64,000 nucleotides of DNA from an uncultured Comamonas sp. (GCA_947306475.1 CAMZGS010000005.1:171584-235583), one strand, 5' to 3'. Counted from the stretch's first letter, positions 8,065-17,981 are shown. Translations and numbers: made by a program. The notes: generated by a model not told the origin, from the letters alone.

Positions 8065-9309
8065 ATGTTCCAACGCACCAATACCGTCGAGATCGTCGAC
8101 CCAGAAGTCTTTGCTGCCATTCAGGCGGAAAACCAGCGCCAGCAAGACCACATCGAACTGATCGCGAGCGAGAACTACTGCTCGCCCGCCGTGATGGAAG
8201 CCCAGGGCTCCCAGCTGACCAACAAGTACGCCGAAGGCTACCCCGGCAAGCGCTACTACGGTGGCTGCGAATATGTGGACGTGGTGGAGCAGCTGGCCAT
8301 TGACCGCATCAAGGCCATCTTTGGCGCCGAAGCTGCCAACGTGCAGCCCAACTCCGGCTCCCAGGCCAACCAGGCCGTGCTGATGGCCTTTGCCAAGCCC
8401 GGCGACACCATCCTGGGCATGAGCCTGGCCGAAGGCGGTCACCTGACCCACGGCATGGCACTGAACATGTCCGGCAAGTGGTTCAACGCCGTCGCTTACG
8501 GCCTGAACGACAAGGAAGAGATCGACTACGAACAGCTCGAAAAGCTGGCGCGCGAGCACAAGCCCCGCATCATCGTGGCTGGTGCGTCTGCCTACGCCCT
8601 GCGTATTGACTTTGAGCGTTTCGCCAAGATCGCCAAGGAAGTGGGCGCCATCCTGTGGGTGGACATGGCCCACTACGCCGGCCTGATCGCCGCAGGCGTG
8701 TACCCCAACCCCGTGCCTTTCGCGGACGTGGTGACCACCACCACCCACAAGAGCCTGCGCGGTCCCCGCGGTGGCGTGATCCTGATGAAGGCCGAGCACG
8801 AAAAGGCCATCAACAGCGCCATCTTCCCCGGCCTGCAAGGCGGCCCGCTGATGCACGTGATCGCCGGCAAGGCCGTGGCTTTCAAGGAAGCCATGTCGCC
8901 CGAGTTCAAGGCCTACCAGGAACAGGTCGTGAAGAACGCCAAGGTGATGGCCGACACGCTGACCGAACGCGGTCTGCGCATCGTCTCCGGCCGCACCGAA
9001 AGCCACGTGATGCTGGTGGACCTGCGCTCCAAGGGCATTACCGGCAAGGCGGCAGAAGCGGCACTGGGCAAGGCACACATCACCATCAACAAGAACGCCA
9101 TCCCCAACGACCCCGAGAAGCCGTTCGTGACCAGCGGTATCCGCGTGGGCACACCTGCCATGACCACCCGCGGCTTCAAGGAAGAAGAAGCCCGCATCAC
9201 CGCCAACCTGGTGGCCGATGTGCTGGAGAACCCCGAGGACGAAGCCACACTGGCCCGCGTGCGTGAGGAAGTGGCCAAGCTGACCGCCCGCTTCCCTGTC
9301 TACAAGTAA
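8065..9309 (+). CDS. glyA: serine hydroxymethyltransferase
   Basis: GlyA interconverts serine and glycine with transfer of a one-carbon unit to tetrahydrofolate, a PLP-dependent reaction in the cytoplasm. The 414-residue length is that of bacterial GlyA. The PLP lysine is Lys229 in [15 protein letters not shown], and [32 protein letters not shown] is the conserved N-terminal substrate segment. The gene is preceded by the ZTP riboswitch, which links its expression to folate status. NrdR begins 11 bases after the stop, an arrangement common in Proteobacteria (glyA-nrdR). Confidence 0.98.
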   Translation: MFQRTNTVEIVDPEVFAAIQAENQRQQDHIELIASENYCSPAVMEAQGSQLTNKYAEGYPGKRYYGGCEYVDVVEQLAIDRIKAIFGAEAANVQPNSGSQANQAVLMAFAKPGDTILGMSLAEGGHLTHGMALNMSGKWFNAVAYGLNDKEEIDYEQLEKLAREHKPRIIVAGASAYALRIDFERFAKIAKEVGAILWVDMAHYAGLIAAGVYPNPVPFADVVTTTTHKSLRGPRGGVILMKAEHEKAINSAIFPGLQGGPLMHVIAGKAVAFKEAMSPEFKAYQEQVVKNAKVMADTLTERGLRIVSGRTESHVMLVDLRSKGITGKAAEAALGKAHITINKNAIPNDPEKPFVTSGIRVGTPAMTTRGFKEEEARITANLVADVLENPEDEATLARVREEVAKLTARFPVYK

Positions 9310-9320
9310 GCTGTAGTCCC

Positions 9321-9770
9321 ATGAAGTGCCCCTTCTGCAGCCACAGCGAAACCCAGGTCGTCGAGACCCGTGTGGCCGAGGATGGCAGCTTCACCCGCAG
9401 GCGCCGCCAGTGCAGCGCCTGCGCCAAACGCTTTACGACGTACGAGCGCCCGGACGTGAACTTCCCCATGGTGGTGAAGAAGGATGGGCGCCGTACGGAG
9501 TACAACCGCAACAAATTGAAGGCCTCGCTGGCACTGGCGCTGCGCAAGCGTTCCGTGTCTGCGGCGGCCATTGATGCCGCCATCGAGCACCTGGAGGAGC
9601 AGATCCTGTCTGCTGGCGTGCGCGAGCTTCCCTCCAGCCGTATCGGCGAAATGGTGATGCAGGAGCTGCACCAGCTGGACAAGGTGGCGTACATCCGCTT
9701 TGCCAGCGTGTACCGCAGCTTTGAGGATGTTGACGACTTCCAGTCCCTCGTCAACGAAGTGCGCCAATAA
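9321..9770 (+). CDS. nrdR: transcriptional repressor NrdR
   Basis: A 149-residue NrdR, the ATP/dATP-sensing repressor of ribonucleotide reductase genes. The N-terminal zinc ribbon is visible as CPFC (residues 3-6) and CSAC (about 31-34), with the conserved [18 protein letters not shown] stretch, followed by an ATP-cone domain starting at [13 protein letters not shown]. It is probably co-transcribed with glyA, 11 bases upstream. No NrdR box pair was seen in this window, so its targets are elsewhere. Confidence 0.97.
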   Translation: MKCPFCSHSETQVVETRVAEDGSFTRRRRQCSACAKRFTTYERPDVNFPMVVKKDGRRTEYNRNKLKASLALALRKRSVSAAAIDAAIEHLEEQILSAGVRELPSSRIGEMVMQELHQLDKVAYIRFASVYRSFEDVDDFQSLVNEVRQ

Positions 9771-9964
9771 CCCTCCCCCTCTTCGGCATCAGGTCACCCC
9801 GTACTGCCTGCATGCAGGCCGTTCCCAGCCCCGTGGGACGCTATCACGATTCACCGGCCCTGGCTAGCTAGGCAATACATCTAACCTTTTGAAATCACGG
9901 GGATATTAGCATCCGGTCGGCAGCATGGGGCTGCCACCACTTTCTGACCAATCAGGAGACTTCG

Positions 9965-10279
9965 ATGCTGAAAAGACTGTTAGCCGTATGCACCCTGTTG
10001 TTTGCCAGCCTGACCTGGGCTGCCGTGGATGCCAACAAGGCCAGTGAGGCCGAGCTGGTACAGGTCAAGGGCATTGGTCCCGTTCTTGCGGGCCACATTG
10101 TGGAAGCACGCAAGGCGGGTAATTTCAAGAGCTGGGACGACTTCATCACGCGGGTCAAGGGCGTGGGCAAGGCCAATGCCGACAAGTTTTCCCAGGGTGG
10201 CCTGACCGTGGACGGAAAGCCCTACAAAAAACAGGAAGCCGAGCTTGCCAAAGCCGGCAAAAAAGAGAGCAGCAAATAG
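9965..10279 (+). CDS. ComEA-like helix-hairpin-helix DNA-binding protein
   Basis: A 104-residue exported protein: a signal peptide (MLKRLLAVCTLLFASLTWAA) followed directly by VDANKASEAELVQVKGIGPVLAGHIVEARK, the first helix-hairpin-helix of the ComEA type, and a second hairpin in ITRVKGVGKANADKF. ComEA proteins bind double-stranded DNA in the periplasm during uptake. A lysine-rich tail follows. The SD AGGAG lies six bases before the ATG. It is monocistronic, closed by a strong terminator. A role in competence is inferred from the family; no other com genes are in view. Confidence 0.85.
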   Translation: MLKRLLAVCTLLFASLTWAAVDANKASEAELVQVKGIGPVLAGHIVEARKAGNFKSWDDFITRVKGVGKANADKFSQGGLTVDGKPYKKQEAELAKAGKKESSK

Positions 10280-10342
10280 CCTCATGCAGCCGTAAAAGCT
10301 GGCAAAACACAAAAAAACGCCACTTTTTTCCTGCAATCTGCC

Positions 10343-10368
10343 AAGCCCGTCGCCAGCGGGCTTTTTTT
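10343..10368 (+). terminator. rho-independent terminator of the ComEA-like gene
   Basis: AGCCCG and CGGGCT arms close a seven-base loop and are followed by seven T residues. Confidence 0.85.
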
Positions 10369-10430
10369 GCCCCTAAACTTGGCCGATTTGCTGCGCTGCC
10401 GACACCGGCAAGCTTCCAACTTCTCTCTCC

Positions 10431-13382
10431 ATGCCCCTAATTTCGCTGATCATCCTGCCTTTTGTTGGCAGCCTGCTCGCTGCCGTGTTACCGGCCAATG
10501 CCCGCAATACGGAATCCACTCTGGCGGGCATCATCGCCTTGGCCTGCACCATACAAGCGGCCTTGCTGTTCCCCGAAGTGGCCAATGGGGGGGTATTGCG
10601 CGAGGAGGTCGCATGGCTGCCGGCCCTGGGGCTCAACTTCGTCGTGCGCATGGACGGCTTTGCCTGGATGTTCAGCATGCTGGTGCTGGGCATCGGCTCC
10701 CTGGTGGTGCTGTATGCGCGCTACTACATGTCGCCGGCCGACCCGGTGCCACGTTTCTTTTCCTTCCTGCTGGCGTTCATGGGTGCCATGTCGGGAGTGG
10801 TGCTCTCCGGCAACATCATCCAGCTGGTGTTCTTCTGGGAACTGACCAGCCTGTTCTCCTTCCTGCTCATCGGCTACTGGCACCACCGCCAGGATGCCCG
10901 GCGCGGGGCACGCATGGCCCTGACCGTCACAGGCACCGGCGGACTCTGCCTGCTGGCAGGCGTGCTCATCCTGGGGCACATTGTCGGCAGTTACGACCTG
11001 GATGTACTGCTGAACGCAGGAGATGCCGTCCGTTCGCATGCGCTTTACACGCCCATGCTGCTGCTGGTCCTGCTGGGCACCCTGAGCAAGAGTGCACAGT
11101 TTCCCTTCCACTTCTGGCTGCCCCACGCCATGGCAGCACCCACCCCCGTCTCCAGCTACCTGCACTCGGCCACCATGGTCAAGGCAGGTGTCTTCCTGAT
11201 GGCGCGCCTGTGGCCCATCCTGAGTGGCACCGATGAATGGTTCTGGCTGGTCAGCTGTGCGGGGGCTGCCACCTTGCTGCTGGGCGGCTACCTGGCGCTG
11301 TTCCAGAACGACCTGAAGGGCCTGCTGGCCTATTCCACCATCTCCCACCTGGGGCTGATCACCCTGCTGCTGGGGCTGAACAGCCCGCTGGCCGCCGTGG
11401 CGGCGGTGTTCCACATCATCAACCACGCCACCTTCAAGGCCTCGCTCTTCATGGCAGCGGGCATTCTGGACCATGAAAGCGGCACGCGCGACATCACCCG
11501 CCTCTCCGGCCTGCGCTACTCCATGCCCATTACCGCCACGCTGGCCTGCGTGGCCAGTGCCGCCATGGCAGGGGTGCCGCTGCTGAATGGTTTTCTCTCC
11601 AAGGAGATGTTTTTCGCGGAAACCGTCTTCCTGGATGCTGCCCCCTGGGTACGCATTGCCCTGCCGCTGGCTGCCACCCTGGCCGGCATGTTCAGCGTTG
11701 CCTACTCCCTGCGGTTCACGGTGGATGTGTTCTTCGGCCCCAAGGCCGATGACCTGCCTCGCACCCCGCATGAGCCCCCCCACTGGATGCGCGTGCCGGT
11801 GGAGCTGCTGGTATTGATCTGTCTGGTGGTCGGCATCTTCCCGGCCTGGACCGTTGGGGCCATCCTGCAGACCGCTGCCGCCCCGGTTGTAGGTGGAGAG
11901 ATGCCTCCGGTCAACCTGGCCATCTGGCACGGCATCAACACCCCACTCATCATGAGCGTGATCGCCCTGATTGGCGGCATCGCCCTGTTTGCCGGACTGC
12001 GCTGGCTGCGCGCACGCGAAGTGCTGGGCTCTCGCCCCCCCGTGCTGCACCGCCTGAATGGCAAGCGCAGCTTTGAAAACCTGCTGGCACGCCTGAGCCT
12101 GTTGGCACGCAACGCGCGCCGCCTGCTGAACACCCAGCAGTTGCAATGGCAGATGCTGTGGCTGATCCTGCTGTCCCTGCTGGCTGCGGCCCTGCCCTTG
12201 CTGCTGGGTAGCGTGCAACTGGGCTCACGCAGCAACCTGCCCTTGAATCCGGCATTTGCCCTGCTGTGGCTGGTGGGTTGCCTGTGCGCGCTGGGCGCAG
12301 CCTGGAAGGCGAAGTTCCACCGTATGGCCGCCCTGATCATGATGGGAGGGGCTGGCCTGGCCACCTGCCTGACCTTCCTGTGGTTCTCGGCCCCCGACCT
12401 GGCCCTGACCCAGCTGGTGGTGGAGATCGTCACCACCATCCTGCTGCTGCTGGGCCTGCGCTGGCTGCCCAGGCGCGAACAGCACCTGGGCCCCTCCTCA
12501 CAGAAGCTGCAAAGCAGCGCCCGGCGGCGGCGCCTGCGCGATCTGCTCATTGCACTGGCCGCCGGGTGCGGCGTGGCCTGGCTGGCCTTTGCCATGATGA
12601 GCCGTCCCTTTGATGACAGCACGTCCACCTATTTCCTGGAGCGCGCCCTCAGCGAAGGCGGCGGCACCAACGTGGTCAATGTGATCCTGGTCGATTTCCG
12701 CGGCTTCGACACCTTCGGTGAAATCGTCGTCCTTGGCGTCGTGGCCCTCACCATCTATGCCCTGCTGCGCCGCTTCCGCCCGGCACGGGAGACGATGGAC
12801 CTGCCCGAGCAGCAACGCTTCCTCGCCGGCGACCTGCAGACCGACCTGCTCAACCCACGCAACGCCCACGACACCGCCATTGGCTACCTGATGGTTCCTG
12901 CCGTGCTGGTGCGCCTGCTGCTGCCCTTTGCCACCATGGTTGCCGCCTTCATCTTCATGCGCGGCCACAACGAACCAGGCGGCGGCTTCGTCGCCGGGCT
13001 GGTGTTTGCCGTGGCCCTGCTGCTGCAGTACATCGTCTCTGGCACGCAATGGGTGGAAGCGCACATGCCTCTCTTCCCACGCCGCTGGATCGGCATGGGC
13101 CTGCTGTTCGCCCTTGCCACCGGGTTGGGCTCCCTGGTGGTCGGCTACCCCTTCCTGACCAGCCACAGTTTCCACTGGCACCTGCCCCTGCTGGGCGAGC
13201 TGCACCTGGCCAGTGCCACTTTCTTTGACATCGGCGTATTCGCTCTGGTGGTGGGCTCGACCCTGCTCATCCTGACCGCACTGGCCCACCAGTCGGTGCG
13301 CGCACACCGCTACCACGCCCGCGCACTGGAGGAAGCCCTGCGCCTCGAACAAGCCAATCAAAAAGAAGGAGGGAAGCTGTAA
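10431..13382 (+). CDS. mrpA: Mrp-type Na+/H+ antiporter, fused MrpA-MrpB subunit
   Basis: A 983-residue, many-TM protein, the largest subunit of the Mrp (Mnh/Pha) cation/proton antiporter related to complex I. The proton-translocating core is visible as GTLSKSAQFPFHFWLPHAMAAPTPVSSYLHSATMVKAG (about residues 215-255 of the protein, here given by its halves) and HIINHATFKASLFM. After the MrpA part the sequence continues into a complete MrpB domain (from TAIGYLMVPAVLVRLLLPF, about residue 820, with NEPGGGFVAGL), the fused arrangement called PhaAB in alpha- and betaproteobacteria. It is the first gene of mrpA-C-D-E-F-G, with the stop sharing bases with the mrpC start. No strong ribosome site is seen before ATG 10431. 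Confidence 0.93.
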   Translation: MPLISLIILPFVGSLLAAVLPANARNTESTLAGIIALACTIQAALLFPEVANGGVLREEVAWLPALGLNFVVRMDGFAWMFSMLVLGIGSLVVLYARYYMSPADPVPRFFSFLLAFMGAMSGVVLSGNIIQLVFFWELTSLFSFLLIGYWHHRQDARRGARMALTVTGTGGLCLLAGVLILGHIVGSYDLDVLLNAGDAVRSHALYTPMLLLVLLGTLSKSAQFPFHFWLPHAMAAPTPVSSYLHSATMVKAGVFLMARLWPILSGTDEWFWLVSCAGAATLLLGGYLALFQNDLKGLLAYSTISHLGLITLLLGLNSPLAAVAAVFHIINHATFKASLFMAAGILDHESGTRDITRLSGLRYSMPITATLACVASAAMAGVPLLNGFLSKEMFFAETVFLDAAPWVRIALPLAATLAGMFSVAYSLRFTVDVFFGPKADDLPRTPHEPPHWMRVPVELLVLICLVVGIFPAWTVGAILQTAAAPVVGGEMPPVNLAIWHGINTPLIMSVIALIGGIALFAGLRWLRAREVLGSRPPVLHRLNGKRSFENLLARLSLLARNARRLLNTQQLQWQMLWLILLSLLAAALPLLLGSVQLGSRSNLPLNPAFALLWLVGCLCALGAAWKAKFHRMAALIMMGGAGLATCLTFLWFSAPDLALTQLVVEIVTTILLLLGLRWLPRREQHLGPSSQKLQSSARRRRLRDLLIALAAGCGVAWLAFAMMSRPFDDSTSTYFLERALSEGGGTNVVNVILVDFRGFDTFGEIVVLGVVALTIYALLRRFRPARETMDLPEQQRFLAGDLQTDLLNPRNAHDTAIGYLMVPAVLVRLLLPFATMVAAFIFMRGHNEPGGGFVAGLVFAVALLLQYIVSGTQWVEAHMPLFPRRWIGMGLLFALATGLGSLVVGYPFLTSHSFHWHLPLLGELHLASATFFDIGVFALVVGSTLLILTALAHQSVRAHRYHARALEEALRLEQANQKEGGKL

Positions 13383-13747
13383 TGGAAACCGTATTGGCCA
13401 TTGCCATAGGCGTGCTCACCGGCTCGGGCGTCTGGCTGCTGCTGCGCCCGCGCACCTTTCAGGTCATCGTCGGCCTGTCGCTGCTTTCCTATGCGGTGAA
13501 CCTCTTCATCTTCAGCATGGGGCGTCGTGGCCTGGCCATCGCCAAGGAGCCCGTCCTGCACTCAGGTCTGCCGCAGGACCTGCTGCACTACGCCGACCCA
13601 CTGCCGCAGGCCCTGGTACTGACAGCCATCGTCATTGGCTTTGCCATGACCGCCCTGTTCCTGGTGGTGCTGCTGGCCTCCCGCGGCATGGCCGGCACCG
13701 ACCACGTCGATGGCATCAAGGCCCGTGACGCGCAGGAGATGCCATGA
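13382..13747 (+). CDS. mrpC: Na+/H+ antiporter subunit MrpC
   Basis: A 121-residue membrane protein similar to NuoK of complex I. It has the three expected hydrophobic segments, with VIVGLSLLSYAVNLFIFSMG and DPLPQALVLTAIVIGFAMTAL, the latter carrying the conserved PLPQALVLTAIVI motif of the family. The start overlaps the end of mrpA by one base (TAATG), and AAGGAGG lies a few bases upstream inside the mrpA tail. Its stop overlaps the mrpD start by four bases. It works only as part of the hetero-oligomeric Mrp complex. Confidence 0.95.
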   Translation: METVLAIAIGVLTGSGVWLLLRPRTFQVIVGLSLLSYAVNLFIFSMGRRGLAIAKEPVLHSGLPQDLLHYADPLPQALVLTAIVIGFAMTALFLVVLLASRGMAGTDHVDGIKARDAQEMP

Positions 13748-15438
13748 GCGCCTTGCTGCACCTTGCCAACGCCTGGATGCCGCACCTTCTGCTGGCCCCC
13801 ATCGTGCTGCCCATGCTGACGGCGGCGCTCATGCTCCTGCTGAACGAAGAGCACCAGCGCACCAAGGTGGTGCTCAACGTTGCCTCCACCAGCCTGGGAC
13901 TGGTGATTGCCATCGCCCTGTTTGCCTGGAGCGACAGTCAGACCCAGGCCATGAGCGTCTATCTGGTGAGCAACTGGTCTGCCCCATTTGGCATCGCCCT
14001 GGTGCTCGATCGCCTCAGCGCCATGCTGCTGCTGCTGGCCAGCTGCGTGGCACTGGCCAGTTGCATCTTTGCCATTGCCCGCTGGCACAAGGCTGGGGTG
14101 CACTTTCATCCGCTGTTTCAGTTCCAGCTCATGGGCCTGAGCGGCGCCTTCCTGACGGCCGACCTGTTCAACCTGTTCGTGTTCTTCGAAATCATGCTGG
14201 CAGCCTCCTACGGCCTGTTGCTGCATGGTTCAGGACGGCTGCGCGTGCAGGCGGGCATGCACTACATCGCCATCAACCTGGCCGCCTCCTCATTGTTCCT
14301 GCTGGGTGTCTCCATGCTCTATGGCCTGACCGGCACACTGAACATGGCCGACATGGCCCGCCTCATTCCTCAGGTCTCCGCCGCCGACCAGGGCCTGCTG
14401 CACGCAGCTGCCGGCCTGCTGGCCATGGCCTTCCTCATCAAGTCCGCCGTCTGGCCACTGAATTTCTGGCTGGTGCCCGGCTACAGCGCTGCCACCGCCC
14501 CGGTGGGTGCGCTGTTTGCCCTCATGACCAAGGTGGGCATCTACTCCGTGCTGCGGCTGTGGACGCTGATGTTCTCCAGCGAGGCCGGCGCCTCGGCGCA
14601 GTTTGGTGCCCAATGGCTGATTGCCGGAGGCATGGTGACCATGGTCTTTGGCAGCGTGGGCATGCTGGCAGCCACCCGCCTGACCCATCTGGCCGGATAC
14701 GCAGCCATCCTGTCCTCGGGCACGCTGCTGGCTGCCACCGGCTTTGGTCAGATCACCCTGACCGCCGGGTTGCTGTACTACCTGCCCAGCTCCACTCTGG
14801 CCGTAGCAATCTTGTTCCTGCTGGCCGACGCCATCGACCGCTGGCGCAACGATGGCTCCAGCTTTGCCGACTGGGACGACGAGCAGGCCCCCTTCCTCAG
14901 CGCGGAGCTCATCCCCGCCCAGCACATCAACCTCGATGAAAACGAGCAGGCCCTGATCGGTCGCCCCATCCCTGCTGCCACCGTGTTCCTGGGCCTGGCC
15001 TTTCTGCTGTGCACCCTGGTCGTTGCCGGGCTGCCGCCGCTGTCAGGCTTCCTTGGCAAGTTCGCCATGCTGACGGCACTGCTCAACCCGCTGGGCCTGG
15101 GAACAGACCACCAGCCGGCCATGCCTGCCGCTGGCTGGGGCCTGCTGGCGCTGATGATCGGCAGCGGCCTGCTGGCGCTGATCGCCCTCACACGTGCGGG
15201 CATCCGCCTCTTCTGGGCCAGCCACGAGCGCAGCAATCCGGAAATCCGCCTGGCCGAGGGCGTGCCCATCGCCGCGCTCATGGGGCTGTGCATTGCCCTG
15301 ACCGTGCAGGCGCAGGACGCCATGCGCTACACCACCGCCACAGCCTCGGCGCTACTGCAACCGCAGGGCTACATCCAGTCTGTGCTGGGAACAATGCCGG
15401 TTGCCGCACCTGAGGCAACACCACAGGAGCTGCCATGA
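13744..15438 (+). CDS. mrpD: Na+/H+ antiporter subunit MrpD
   Basis: A 564-residue homologue of the NuoL/M/N antiporter-like subunits. Core motifs include FFEIMLAASYGLLLHGSG with the conserved glutamate of TM5, IKSAVWPLNFWLVPGYSAATAPVGALFALMTKVG (the lysines of TM7/TM8), and PPLSGFLGKFAM near the C-terminus. It lies in the mrp operon with four-base ATGA overlaps on both sides, indicating translational coupling. The protein acts in the inner membrane with the other Mrp subunits in sodium export and pH homeostasis. Confidence 0.95.
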   Translation: MSALLHLANAWMPHLLLAPIVLPMLTAALMLLLNEEHQRTKVVLNVASTSLGLVIAIALFAWSDSQTQAMSVYLVSNWSAPFGIALVLDRLSAMLLLLASCVALASCIFAIARWHKAGVHFHPLFQFQLMGLSGAFLTADLFNLFVFFEIMLAASYGLLLHGSGRLRVQAGMHYIAINLAASSLFLLGVSMLYGLTGTLNMADMARLIPQVSAADQGLLHAAAGLLAMAFLIKSAVWPLNFWLVPGYSAATAPVGALFALMTKVGIYSVLRLWTLMFSSEAGASAQFGAQWLIAGGMVTMVFGSVGMLAATRLTHLAGYAAILSSGTLLAATGFGQITLTAGLLYYLPSSTLAVAILFLLADAIDRWRNDGSSFADWDDEQAPFLSAELIPAQHINLDENEQALIGRPIPAATVFLGLAFLLCTLVVAGLPPLSGFLGKFAMLTALLNPLGLGTDHQPAMPAAGWGLLALMIGSGLLALIALTRAGIRLFWASHERSNPEIRLAEGVPIAALMGLCIALTVQAQDAMRYTTATASALLQPQGYIQSVLGTMPVAAPEATPQELP

Positions 15439-15926
15439 TGCACCGCTTGCTTCCCGCCCCCTTGCTCTCGGCATCGCTGTGCGCGTTGTGGCTGCTGCTC
15501 AACCACAGCATTGCCCTGGGACACATCCTGCTGGGCGCGCTGCTGGGCTTGCTGATCCCGCTGCTCACACGGGGCCTGCGTCCCTTGCCGGTGCGGGTGC
15601 GCCGTCCGGGCGCCGCCCTCAAGCTGGCTGCCCGTGTGATGCACGACACCACCGTCTCCAACTGGAACGTGGTGCGCTTTCTGCTGTTTCCCCATCGGCG
15701 CCGCCATGCTGCCAACTTTGTCTATATCCCGCTGCAACTGCGCGACCCCAACGGCCTGGCCGTGCTGGCCATGATCGTGTGCATCACCCCCGGTACGGCG
15801 TGGGCCGAGATCTCGCGCGACCGCAGCATGCTCATGCTGCACGTGCTGGAGGTGGACGATCCGGAAAAAATCGCCCAGTACGTCAAGACCCACTACGAGC
15901 GCCCTTTGATGGAGATTTTTGAATGA
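15435..15926 (+). CDS. mrpE: Na+/H+ antiporter subunit MrpE
   Basis: A 163-residue MrpE: two N-terminal membrane segments (LLSASLCALWLLLNHSIALG and LLGALLGLLIPLL) and a soluble C-terminal domain with the family signature ITPGTAWAEISRDRSMLMLHVLEVDD near residue 115. MrpE is the subunit not derived from complex I; it is needed for assembly or activity of Mrp. ATGA overlaps connect it to mrpD and mrpF. Confidence 0.94.
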   Translation: MMHRLLPAPLLSASLCALWLLLNHSIALGHILLGALLGLLIPLLTRGLRPLPVRVRRPGAALKLAARVMHDTTVSNWNVVRFLLFPHRRRHAANFVYIPLQLRDPNGLAVLAMIVCITPGTAWAEISRDRSMLMLHVLEVDDPEKIAQYVKTHYERPLMEIFE

Positions 15927-16198
15927 ATCCTTTGAGCTGGGCCCTCACGCTGGCTACCTTTTTGCTGGCGCTGGCCATGTTTCTGACGCTGCTGCGCCTG
16001 CTGCGCGGCCCCGGCGCACCGGATCGCGTCCTGGCGCTGGACTGCATGTACCTCAATGGCATGCTGCTGGTGCTGGTGCTGGGCATGCGCTACAACTCCA
16101 CCGTGTATTTCGAGGTGGCACTGCTCATTGCCCTGTTTGGCTGCGTCAGCACCACCGCCATGGCCAAGTTCCTGCTGCGCGGGGAGATCATTGAATGA
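15923..16198 (+). CDS. mrpF: Na+/H+ antiporter subunit MrpF
   Basis: A 91-residue protein with three membrane helices. The segment LLRGPGAPDRVLALDCMYLNG contains the conserved RGP.xPDRVxALD motif of MrpF. Start and stop overlap its neighbours by four bases each. It is a small structural subunit of the Mrp complex. Confidence 0.94.
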   Translation: MNPLSWALTLATFLLALAMFLTLLRLLRGPGAPDRVLALDCMYLNGMLLVLVLGMRYNSTVYFEVALLIALFGCVSTTAMAKFLLRGEIIE

Positions 16199-16587
16199 GT
16201 CTGGACGAATTCCCTCTGTGGGCACAGTGGCTGATTGCCATCCTGACCGTGCTGGGGGCCCTGGTGGCCCTGCTCGGCTCCTGGGGCCTGATGCATCTGA
16301 AAACCTACTACGAGCGCGTGCACACCCCAGCCATCATCGCCACCATGGGCTGCTGGCTCATCATGTGGGCCACCCTGGTGTTCTACTCGGTCAGCGGCCA
16401 CAGCCCGGCCCTGCACGCGCTGCTGCTGGCGGTCTTCGTGGCCGTCACCGTGCCCATTTCCACCATCTTCCTGATGCGCGCAGCCCTGTTTCGCGACCGC
16501 CGCCGTGGTGAGCCAGTGCCGCCCAGCATCAGCAGCACCGTCTCCAACGTGCGCCAGGCTGCACCGGCAGAGCCCGAAACCCGCTGA
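16195..16587 (+). CDS. mrpG: Na+/H+ antiporter subunit MrpG
   Basis: A 130-residue MrpG with three hydrophobic segments. GLMHLKTYYERVHTPA is a close match to the conserved RLPDxYxRxHAxT-type loop of the family, and AVTVPISTIFLMRAALFRDR follows. It closes the mrp operon, overlapping mrpF by four bases; crcB follows after 23 bases and may be read through. Confidence 0.93.
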   Translation: MSLDEFPLWAQWLIAILTVLGALVALLGSWGLMHLKTYYERVHTPAIIATMGCWLIMWATLVFYSVSGHSPALHALLLAVFVAVTVPISTIFLMRAALFRDRRRGEPVPPSISSTVSNVRQAAPAEPETR

Positions 16588-16610
16588 GCAACGTCCGGAC
16601 CGAACCCGCC

Positions 16611-16997
16611 ATGCTGCACGCGCTTGTCATCTGCCTGGGGGCGTGTGTGGGCGCCCTGCTGCGCTGGCAGCTGGGGCTATGGCTCAGCACTCCGGGGCAA
16701 CTGCCCTGGGGCACACTGGCGGCCAACGCCCTGGGCGGTTACCTGATTGGCTTCATCCTGGCCTGGCTGCACGCCCACCCGCAGCTTGATCCCGTCTGGC
16801 GCCTCCTGCTGGTCACGGGCTTTCTGGGCGCACTGACCACCTTCTCCAGCTACAGCGCCGAGGTCTTTGCCCTGCTGCAAGCCCAGCGCTGGGGCATGGC
16901 ACTGCTGTGGGCCGGTGCCCACATCGTGGCATCGCTGCTGCTGACCGCAGCTGGCTGGCAACACGCCCAGAGCTGGCTACAGCGTGGCACCCCGTAA
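16611..16997 (+). CDS. crcB: fluoride channel CrcB/Fluc
   Basis: A 128-residue, four-TM protein of the Fluc family, which exports fluoride as a dual-topology dimer. The signature GFLGALTTFSSYSAEVFALL (about residues 68-87) and the N-terminal GACVGALLRWQLG match. It sits 23 bases after mrpG on the same strand. The short gap has no fluoride riboswitch (no crcB motif is visible), so expression may depend on the mrp promoter. Confidence 0.95.
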   Translation: MLHALVICLGACVGALLRWQLGLWLSTPGQLPWGTLAANALGGYLIGFILAWLHAHPQLDPVWRLLLVTGFLGALTTFSSYSAEVFALLQAQRWGMALLWAGAHIVASLLLTAAGWQHAQSWLQRGTP

Positions 16998-17087
16998 CAC
17001 CAGCAGTATTTATTCTGTATTCATAGCATCAGGCGCTTGGCCTGCACTTGGTTTAAGCTCCATTTTTTGCATATCTGGAAAGCATTC

Positions 17088-17981
17088 ATGCCTCCCCCCC
17101 CCCTCTACGAACGTTCCCTGATCGAAGACCTGGCCCCGTTGCAGGGGCCCGAGGCCACACGCGGGCTGGTGCAGGACCCCACAGAGCCCGACTCCTACCG
17201 CCTGGCCTTTGCCGACCCCGAATTCATGTCCCGCCGCGAGGCCCGTGGCATCCGCTTCCAGCTGGAGCTGCTCAAGCCCGACATGGATCAGGACGCGCGC
17301 GGCATCCACCACACCGTCGTGGTGTTCGGCAGCGCTCGCACTGCCGATGCCGAGGCCGCCGCCCAACAGCTGCGCAATGCCGAAGAAAGCGGCGATGCCC
17401 AGGCCATCGCCCAAGCACGACGTGCCATGCGCAATGCGCAGTACTACGAAGACGCACGCCGCTTTGCCAAGCTGGTGGCCGAATACAGCTGCCGCCAGCC
17501 CGTTGAACGTCGTGTCTATATCTGCACCGGCGGCGGCCCCGGCATCATGGAAGCAGCCAACCGTGGGGCTTACGAGGCTGAGGCCCCGAACATTGGCCTG
17601 AACATCCTGCTGCCGCACGAACAGCGGAGCAACCCCTATATCAGCCCCGGCCTCAACTTCAAGTTCCACTACTTTGCCTTGCGCAAGATGCACTTTCTGA
17701 TGCGCGCCAAGGCGCTGGTCGCCTTCCCCGGCGGGTTTGGCACCATGGACGAGTTGTTTGAAGTGCTCACCCTGGTGCAGACCACCAAGATCAAGCCCGT
17801 GCCCATCGTGCTCTATGGCACCTCCTTCTGGAAGCGCCTGTTCAACTTCGAGATGCTGGTCGAGGAAGGCATGATCAGCCCGGAAGACCTGTCCCTCTTC
17901 CAGTACGCCGACACGCCGCAGGAGGCCTGGCAGCACATCCGGCAGTTCTACCGGCTCAACGGCCAGGACGCAGCCGCCTAA
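17088..17981 (+). CDS. LOG family protein (nucleotide 5'-monophosphate nucleosidase-like)
   Basis: A 297-residue protein with the LOG/lysine-decarboxylase-like Rossmann fold. ICTGGGPGIMEAANRGAYEAE (about residues 145-165) and FPGGFGTMDELFEVLTLVQ (about 213-232) are the two conserved motifs that bind the nucleotide and hold the catalytic Arg/Glu. It is longer than the short LOG enzymes by an N-terminal extension of about 80 residues. Members hydrolyse the N-glycosidic bond of nucleoside monophosphates. I chose ATG 17088, after a weak GGAAAG; the frame is open to 17037. Its stop overlaps the stop of the convergent MFS gene. A second, shorter LOG gene is at 56359. Confidence 0.88.
   Translation: MPPPPLYERSLIEDLAPLQGPEATRGLVQDPTEPDSYRLAFADPEFMSRREARGIRFQLELLKPDMDQDARGIHHTVVVFGSARTADAEAAAQQLRNAEESGDAQAIAQARRAMRNAQYYEDARRFAKLVAEYSCRQPVERRVYICTGGGPGIMEAANRGAYEAEAPNIGLNILLPHEQRSNPYISPGLNFKFHYFALRKMHFLMRAKALVAFPGGFGTMDELFEVLTLVQTTKIKPVPIVLYGTSFWKRLFNFEMLVEEGMISPEDLSLFQYADTPQEAWQHIRQFYRLNGQDAAA

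Noticed and set aside
10488..12218. 576-codon minus-strand frame opposite mrpA
   Set aside because: Gln/His/Gly-rich antisense translation, no ribosome site, no family.
16588..16610. Fluoride riboswitch before crcB
   Set aside because: The gap after mrpG is only 23 bases and lacks the crcB motif.
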